A stretch of DNA of 64,000 bases, from contig NZ_FXAM01000001.1 in the NCBI RefSeq assembly GCF_900155475.1, positions 3,296,881 to 3,360,880 on the forward strand, given 5' to 3'. The DNA comes from Methylomagnum ishizawai (GTDB lineage Bacteria; Pseudomonadota; Gammaproteobacteria; Methylococcales; Methylococcaceae). Position numbers and translations under genes: made by a program. Positions 60,784 through 64,000 of this stretch are shown piece by piece. Each line of letters opens with the position of its first letter. The stretch's first letter is position 1. A model generated the notes under the pieces. The model searched no databases. It was given only the letters and a program-made list of their open reading frames with translations, and was not told where the DNA came from.

Positions 60784-61166
60784 GAAAACAACTCCGATTG
60801 AACCTGTCCATGGAGCTGATGGTGGACCTGTTCGCGGGCGGCGGCGGCGCGTCGTCCGGCATCGAGCGGGCCACGGGCTTGACGCTGCCTTCCATCCGGG
60901 CCTATGCTTTCCGTGCCGTCACATTGCTGGCGGTCGGGTGTGGAAACCCGGATTGCATAGGCGCACAGCCCCCCATTCAGCGCCTCGGGCTTTTTTTATG
61001 CCCGAGTTGCGTCCTTCGAGTGTTGACGGGCGGTGCGTGGGCACGTTTCGGCGTGGCCGGGAACCTATGCCCCGGTTTTCCACCCCATGCACCGTCCGTC
61101 GCCCATTCTCCGTGGAAAGAGAACGCGACGGCTCCAACCATCTGCATAGGAGTCCGTTATGTCTAG
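60780..61166 (+). CDS. Methyltransferase remnant fused to a C4 leader frame (cassette 1 leader ORF)
   Basis: 128 codons. Residues 1-30 (MELMVDLFAGGGGASSGIE) are the N-terminus of a C5 cytosine methyltransferase with its SAM-binding motif I. At IE-ATG the sequence switches into the cassette leader (TGLTLPSIRAYAFRAVTLLAV), which encodes promoter and C4 RNA. The frame stays open through the RNA and stops 8 bp inside the antirepressor gene. The methyltransferase is therefore destroyed; the rest of the frame may serve translational coupling, as icd does for ant in phage P1. Confidence 0.6.
   Translation: MRKQLRLNLSMELMVDLFAGGGGASSGIERATGLTLPSIRAYAFRAVTLLAVGCGNPDCIGAQPPIQRLGLFLCPSCVLRVLTGGAWARFGVAGNLCPGFPPHAPSVAHSPWKENATAPTICIGVRYV
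60879..60908 (+). promoter_or_regulatory. Promoter of cassette 1 C4-antirepressor transcript
   Basis: TTGACG (60879-60884), 18-bp spacer, TATGCT (60903-60908). Identical in cassettes 2 and 3 and with the same -10 and spacer as the AntA leader promoter. Confidence 0.75.
60940..60961 (+). promoter_or_regulatory. Cassette 1 upstream decoy elements b1 and a1
   Basis: b1 GTGGAAA (60940-60946) and a1 GCATAGG (60955-60961) repeat the target elements b2 and a2 and are complementary to b' and a' of the C4 RNA. A hairpin CTCGGGC/GCCCGAG with a T-rich loop follows at 60984-61006. Confidence 0.75.
61025..61100 (+). ncRNA. C4-type antisense RNA, cassette 1
   Basis: 76 nt. The outer stem pairs GACGG.CGGTGC.TGGG with CCCA.GCACCG.CCGTC. 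Inside are a TTCG tetraloop hairpin (CACGT/GCGTG) and a hairpin CCGGG/CCCGG whose loop shows a' CCTATGC (61064-61070). b' TTTCCAC (61077-61083) lies before the 3' outer strand. a' complements a2 at 61144-61150 over the ribosome binding site of the next gene; b' complements b2 at 61112-61118. Layout and size match phage P1/P7 C4 RNA. Confidence 0.88.
61112..61150 (+). promoter_or_regulatory. Cassette 1 C4 target sites b2 and a2 with Shine-Dalgarno
   Basis: b2 GTGGAAA (61112-61118) and a2 GCATAGG (61144-61150). a2 covers the first bases of the AGGAG ribosome binding site, six bases from the ATG, so C4 pairing should block initiation. Confidence 0.8.
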
Positions 61167-61731
61167 TCACGCCCAAGTTGCGCCTATTCAGGGCGCGTCC
61201 GCACTTTCCGTTCTTGCCAATCCATTCCGCTTTCATGCCTTCGATGTTCGCACCGCCATTGGCCCCGATGGGGAACCGTGGTTTTGCGCGAAAGATGTTT
61301 GCGAAGCCCTCGATATCGTTTGGTCTGGAGGTTCCAAAACAATTGGAAACCTTCCTGATCGCTGGAAAGGGGTCGTAAATCTCCCGACCCCTGGAGGCGT
61401 GCAAGATACCTTGCTTATTTCTTTGGCGGGCTGTTATCGCCTGATTTTTAGGAGCAACAAGCCTATCGCCGAGGAGTTTGCGGAATGGGTCTGCGAGGAA
61501 GTCCTGCCCGCCATTCATAAATATGGTTTCTACGGCAAGCTCGACTTCAAAGACATGGACAAGAACGTCCGTCGCATCACCGAGTTGTGCGAGTTGCTTC
61601 CCAACACCAAGCACCCCTTCGACCGTACCCAGAAAATCGCCGAGTTGCGTTACCGCAGCAACATGATGGGATGGCCGATGCCGGACCTGAATCTGTTGGA
61701 AAACGGCCAAACCACGTTGGAGGGCTTCTGA
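61159..61731 (+). CDS. BRO-N antirepressor, cassette 1
   Basis: 190 residues. BRO-N domain at about 20-125: PFRFHAFDVRTAIGPDGEPWFCAKDVCEALDI, LISLAGCYRLIFRSNKPIAEEFAEWVCEEVLPAIHKYGFYG. The C-terminus (about 135-190) is helical and ends LNLLENGQTTLEGF, a divergent version of the tail shared by the next two cassettes. Translation should be controlled by the C4 RNA just upstream. GC content is lower than in cassette 2. Confidence 0.87.
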   Translation: MSSHAQVAPIQGASALSVLANPFRFHAFDVRTAIGPDGEPWFCAKDVCEALDIVWSGGSKTIGNLPDRWKGVVNLPTPGGVQDTLLISLAGCYRLIFRSNKPIAEEFAEWVCEEVLPAIHKYGFYGKLDFKDMDKNVRRITELCELLPNTKHPFDRTQKIAELRYRSNMMGWPMPDLNLLENGQTTLEGF

Positions 61732-61732
61732 C

Positions 61733-62149
61733 ATGGGTAGCCCGATAGACCAACTGTTTCCCCAGGAAACCCTCGCCGCGCTCCGCAACGCGCCGATGCC
61801 GCCCTACAAAGGCAGGGAACCCAGCGAGATCGAGCTTAAGCGCATCGAACAGGCCACGGGCTTGACGCTGCCTTCCATCCGGGCCTATGCTTTCCGCGCC
61901 GTCACATTGCTGGCGGTCGGGTGTGGAAACCCGGATTTACTTGGCGCACAGCCCCCCATTCAGCGCCTCGGGCTTTTTTTATGCCCGAGTTGCGTCCTTC
62001 GAGTGTTGACGGGCGGTGCGTGGGCACGCTTCGGCGTGGCCGGTTTCCAAGTAGCCGGTTTTCCACCCCACGCACCGTCCGTCGCCCATTCTCCGTGGAA
62101 AGAGAACGCGACGGTCCAAACCTTCTTACTTGGAGTCCGTCATGGCTAA
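61733..62149 (+). CDS. Leader ORF of cassette 2, overlapping C4 RNA and antirepressor start
   Basis: 138 codons starting 1 bp after the cassette 1 stop. Residues 1-45 (MGSPIDQLFPQETLAAL, EPSEIELKRIEQATGL) could be a real small protein; the rest encodes promoter and C4 RNA. The frame stops 8 bp inside the antirepressor, as in cassettes 1 and 3. About 187 bp at the start are identical to cassette 3. A coupling role like P1 icd is inferred. Confidence 0.55.
   Translation: MGSPIDQLFPQETLAALRNAPMPPYKGREPSEIELKRIEQATGLTLPSIRAYAFRAVTLLAVGCGNPDLLGAQPPIQRLGLFLCPSCVLRVLTGGAWARFGVAGFQVAGFPPHAPSVAHSPWKENATVQTFLLGVRHG
61862..61891 (+). promoter_or_regulatory. Promoter of cassette 2 C4-antirepressor transcript
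   Basis: TTGACG (61862-61867), 18-bp spacer, TATGCT (61886-61891). Confidence 0.75.
61923..61944 (+). promoter_or_regulatory. Cassette 2 upstream decoy elements b1 and a1
   Basis: b1 GTGGAAA (61923-61929), a1 TACTTGG (61938-61944). a1 differs from cassette 1 and matches its own a' and a2. Confidence 0.75.
62008..62083 (+). ncRNA. C4-type antisense RNA, cassette 2
   Basis: 76 nt with the same fold as cassette 1. The first hairpin is CACGC-TTCG-GCGTG. The second has CCGG/CCGG with loop a' CCAAGTA (62047-62053), complementary to TACTTGG at 62127-62133. b' TTTCCAC (62060-62066) matches b2 at 62095-62101. Outer-stem change CCCATGC to CCCACGC restores a Watson-Crick pair. Confidence 0.88.
62095..62133 (+). 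promoter_or_regulatory. Cassette 2 C4 target sites b2 and a2 with Shine-Dalgarno
   Basis: b2 GTGGAAA (62095-62101), a2 TACTTGG (62127-62133), the last two bases of which start the GGAG ribosome binding site, six bases before the ATG at 62142. Confidence 0.8.
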
Positions 62150-62684
62150 TCACGCCCAAATTGCGCCCTTTTCCTGGGGCGATGTCTCGCTTTCCCAGGC
62201 CGTTCACGTCAACGGCATTCCCCATGCCACCAAAATCGCCATTGGGGAATGGCTTGAATATTCCTTCCCGCGCGAAAGCATCAACAAGATTCTGGAGCGC
62301 AATCCCTACCTCGAAGCCTTCTCAGTCGAAGTCAACTTGACTTCGACTGACGGCAAAAACTACGACACCACGGTCTACCATCCCATGGGCTTTTTGCTCA
62401 TCGTGATGGAATCCGGCCAGCCCAAGGCCCAGGCCGCGAAGGTCGCCATCGCCGCCTTCGTCTGGCATTTCTGCGGCGGGCAGGACATCGCGGCCAAGGA
62501 CGCCATCCAGCTCCGCCAAGTCCTGCTCAAGACCCTCGCTGCCCTGCAATCCTGCCACTGCGCTTTTTCCCAGCGCATCCTGCTGGATCAAGTGCGCGAT
62601 GTGTGCCGCCAACTCCGCCAGCCCATCCCCGACCTGTCCCTGATCGGCAAAGACCCTAAACAAACCGCGTTGGAGGGCTTCTGA
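62142..62684 (+). CDS. Antirepressor-like protein, cassette 2, with distinct N-terminal domain
   Basis: 180 residues from the ATG behind GGAG; a TTG further upstream would read through the target site and is rejected. The N-terminal ~105 residues (VHVNGIPHATKIAIGEWLEYSFPRESINKILERN, YHPMGFLLIVMESGQPKAQAAKVAIAAFVWHF) differ from BRO-N and look like another phage antirepressor-type domain. Residues about 120-180 (QSCHCAFSQRILLDQVRDVCRQLRQPIPDLSLIGKDPKQTALEGF) are nearly the same as in cassette 3. Confidence 0.8.
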   Translation: MANHAQIAPFSWGDVSLSQAVHVNGIPHATKIAIGEWLEYSFPRESINKILERNPYLEAFSVEVNLTSTDGKNYDTTVYHPMGFLLIVMESGQPKAQAAKVAIAAFVWHFCGGQDIAAKDAIQLRQVLLKTLAALQSCHCAFSQRILLDQVRDVCRQLRQPIPDLSLIGKDPKQTALEGF

Positions 62685-62685
62685 C

Positions 62686-63102
62686 ATGGGTAGCCCGATA
62701 GACCAACTGTTTCCCCAGGAAACCCTCGCCGCGCTCCGCAACGCGCCGATGCCGCCCTACAAAGGCAGGGAACCCAGCGAGATCGAGCTTAAGCGCATCG
62801 AACAGGCCACGGGCTTGACGCTGCCTTCCATCCGGGCCTATGCTTTCCGCGCCGTCACATTGCTGGCGGTCGGGCCTGCAAACCCGCTGGATCTAGGCGC
62901 ACAGCCCCCTTATTTCGCGTCTTGGGCATTTTTTACGCCCAAGTCACGCCTATCGAGTGCTGACGGGCGGTGCGTGGGAAGCCGAAAGGCTTGCCGTGAT
63001 CCTAGACCACGGATTTGCAGCCCACGTACCGTTCCGTCGCCCATCTCCCTGCAAAGAGACGCGACGGTCCTAAACCAAAGTCTAGGAGTCCGTCATGGCT
63101 AA
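62686..63102 (+). CDS. Leader ORF of cassette 3, overlapping C4 RNA and antirepressor start
   Basis: 138 codons, identical to the cassette 2 leader over its first 62 or so residues, then diverging exactly where the b1/a1 and C4 elements begin. Stops 8 bp inside the antirepressor gene. Possible icd-like coupling frame. Confidence 0.55.
   Translation: MGSPIDQLFPQETLAALRNAPMPPYKGREPSEIELKRIEQATGLTLPSIRAYAFRAVTLLAVGPANPLDLGAQPPYFASWAFFTPKSRLSSADGRCVGSRKACRDPRPRICSPRTVPSPISLQRDATVLNQSLGVRHG
62815..62844 (+). promoter_or_regulatory. Promoter of cassette 3 C4-antirepressor transcript
   Basis: TTGACG (62815-62820), 18-bp spacer, TATGCT (62839-62844). Confidence 0.75.
62876..62897 (+). promoter_or_regulatory. 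Cassette 3 upstream decoy elements b1 and a1
   Basis: b1 CTGCAAA (62876-62882), a1 TCTAGG (62892-62897). Both differ from cassettes 1 and 2, together with their partners. The following hairpin CTTGGGC/GCCCAAG carries a compensatory pair change relative to cassette 1. Confidence 0.75.
62962..63038 (+). ncRNA. C4-type antisense RNA, cassette 3
   Basis: 77 nt. Same outer stem. The first hairpin is now AAGCC-GAAA-GGCTT, so helix and tetraloop are both replaced. The second is CCGTG/CACGG with loop a' CCTAGAC (63001-63007), complementary to GTCTAGG at 63080-63086. b' TTTGCAG (63014-63020) matches CTGCAAA at 63049-63055. This copy supplies the strongest covariation for the fold. Confidence 0.88.
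63049..63086 (+). promoter_or_regulatory. Cassette 3 C4 target sites b2 and a2 with Shine-Dalgarno
   Basis: b2 CTGCAAA (63049-63055), a2 GTCTAGG (63080-63086), a2 overlapping the AGGAG ribosome binding site before the ATG at 63095. Confidence 0.8.
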
Positions 63103-63655
63103 TCATGCCCAAGGCGCGTCCGCGCCCGTCCCGTCCGTATTTTCCTTCCAAAGCCTGTTCAATGTCCGCGTCCTGTCCGATGCCCAGGGCATGGAATGGT
63201 TCGTCCTGGCCGATGTCTGCAAGGCCGTCGATTATTCCAATCCATCCGATGCACAAAAACTGATCGATGTCGATGACCTAGAGAAATTCGAGGTCATCGA
63301 CAGCCTTAGCCGGGTCCAAACCGCTTGGTGCTGCACCGAACCGGGGCTTTACCAGTTCCTCGGTTCCTCCCAGGTCGAGAAGGCCAAGCCCTTCCGCAAG
63401 TGGGTATTTGGCGAAGTCCTGCCCGCGATCCGCCGCCAAGGCTTCTACGGCCAGCCGGTTTCCATCCAAGACCAAACCCGCCTTGAAACCCAACTCGGTC
63501 GTTACCTGGACCGGCTGGAAAGCTGCAACTGCGCTTTTTCCAAGAAGCTGACCTTGGACCGGATCGGCGTCATCTGCCGCCAGCTCCGCCAACCGCTGCC
63601 CGATATTTCCCTGATCGGCAAAGACCCCAAGCAAACCGCGTTGGAGGGCTTCTGA
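63095..63655 (+). CDS. BRO-N antirepressor, cassette 3
   Basis: 186 residues. BRO-N at about 18-120 (QSLFNVRVLSDAQGMEWFVLADVCKAVDYSNPSDAQKLI, CCTEPGLYQFLGSSQVEKAKPFRKWVFGEVLPAIRRQGFYG). C-terminal domain nearly the same as cassette 2 (DRLESCNCAFSKKLTLDRI, PLPDISLIGKDPKQTALEGF). Controlled by its own C4 RNA. Confidence 0.87.
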   Translation: MANHAQGASAPVPSVFSFQSLFNVRVLSDAQGMEWFVLADVCKAVDYSNPSDAQKLIDVDDLEKFEVIDSLSRVQTAWCCTEPGLYQFLGSSQVEKAKPFRKWVFGEVLPAIRRQGFYGQPVSIQDQTRLETQLGRYLDRLESCNCAFSKKLTLDRIGVICRQLRQPLPDISLIGKDPKQTALEGF

Positions 63656-63656
63656 C

Positions 63657-63875
63657 ATGGCCGCGCAAATCATCCCCTTCCCCAAACCCGGCCCCCGCCG
63701 CACGGCCTCCATGCGTGTCGAGGAAATCAAGCGCCTGCTGGCCCCCTTCTTCGTCGGGATGCCCAAGAAGGACCGGCTTGAATTCATCGCCGAAATCTAC
63801 GTTGACGCGCAGGAAGAAGCCGACTCATGGCGTTTCGCGGAGGGTCCGCCCGCGTTGACTGTTCAGGATCATTGA
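63657..63875 (+). CDS. Small hypothetical protein after the antirepressor array
   Basis: 72 residues, starting 1 bp after the cassette 3 stop in the same TGAC-ATG arrangement that joins the cassettes. SMRVEEIKRLLAPFFVGMPKKDRLEFIAEIYVDAQEEAD is helical and protein-like. Not recognised. No further C4 leader follows. Confidence 0.65.
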   Translation: MAAQIIPFPKPGPRRTASMRVEEIKRLLAPFFVGMPKKDRLEFIAEIYVDAQEEADSWRFAEGPPALTVQDH

Positions 63876-63926
63876 GCTTTCCGCCACAGGGACGTGGCTT
63901 CCTTCAACCGATAAGAGAGCTTAAAA

Positions 63927-64000
63927 ATGGATTATCCCGACCTATTCAGCCCCACACCCACGCCGATCCACACGCCAGCGCCGCCGGGCCGGGGCTATAC
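63927..64000 (+). CDS. Start of a gene running off the window
   Basis: Begins MDYPDLFSPTPTPIHTPAPPGRGY after a GAGAG-containing leader. Pro-rich; only 24 codons visible, so unassigned. Confidence 0.4.
   Translation, partial: MDYPDLFSPTPTPIHTPAPPGRGY

Noticed and set aside
60984-61006. Hairpin with T-run in cassette leaders read as an intrinsic terminator
   Set aside because: The T-run lies in the loop, not after the stem, and the stem covaries between cassettes; it is better read as part of the leader fold.

Overview
The window is high-GC proteobacterial chromosome carrying a large integrated prophage or phage-derived island. The host flank reads as a gammaproteobacterium: a FimV C-terminus, PBP1b with a UB2H-like region, ferrochelatase, GTP cyclohydrolase I and citramalate synthase. 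A Methylococcaceae-type methanotroph is my guess; nothing in the window proves it.

Layout. (1) 1-8.9 kb is host backbone, with fimV running toward a minus-strand run cimA, secreted beta-propeller protein, folE, hemH, mrcB. (2) 9.1-19.2 kb starts with a P4-type tyrosine recombinase and holds a decayed PIN/RHH toxin-antitoxin pair, a three-gene operon (metallophosphoesterase, MoxR AAA+ ATPase, vWA-like/FGE fusion), an AntA-type antirepressor with its own C4 antisense RNA, and a second FGE-domain gene. Relics at both edges suggest an accessory cargo slot. (3) 19.2-44.6 kb is the virion module. The head genes are P2-like in sequence and divergent arrangement (gpP, gpQ on +; gpO, gpN, gpM, gpL on -), with an Ogr-type zinc-finger activator. 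The tail genes do not look like P2: no sheath, and a 1654-residue tape measure followed by large unfamiliar tail proteins. An initiator-type tRNA(fMet) gene lies between gpM and gpL. (4) 44.6-52.5 kb is a moron region: YeaQ-like membrane protein, secreted lipoprotein nuclease, DUF2188-like protein, REP-like palindromes, and an unrecognised two-gene unit whose larger protein has 16 near-identical 34-residue TPR units. (5) 52.6-64 kb is the control and replication region: XRE repressor, CII-like regulator, BRO antirepressor, zinc-finger proteins, a primase-helicase, and a tandem array of three antirepressor cassettes.

The most striking feature is that array (60.8-63.7 kb). Each cassette has a sigma70-like promoter, a roughly 76-nt RNA with C4 architecture, and an antirepressor gene whose Shine-Dalgarno region is complementary to a loop of that RNA. 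The pairing elements change in concert from cassette to cassette: loop a', its upstream decoy a1 and its target a2 all covary, as do b', b1 and b2 in the third cassette. Helices show compensatory changes and tetraloops are swapped. A fourth C4 RNA with the same plan controls the AntA gene at 17.3-18.0 kb. I read this as a set of largely orthogonal antisense-RNA locks on a family of antirepressors with exchangeable N-terminal domains.

Small accessory genes appear to have entered the control region through segments bounded by 28-30 bp exact direct repeats. Prophage ends and attachment sites could not be located, and the right end probably lies outside the window.
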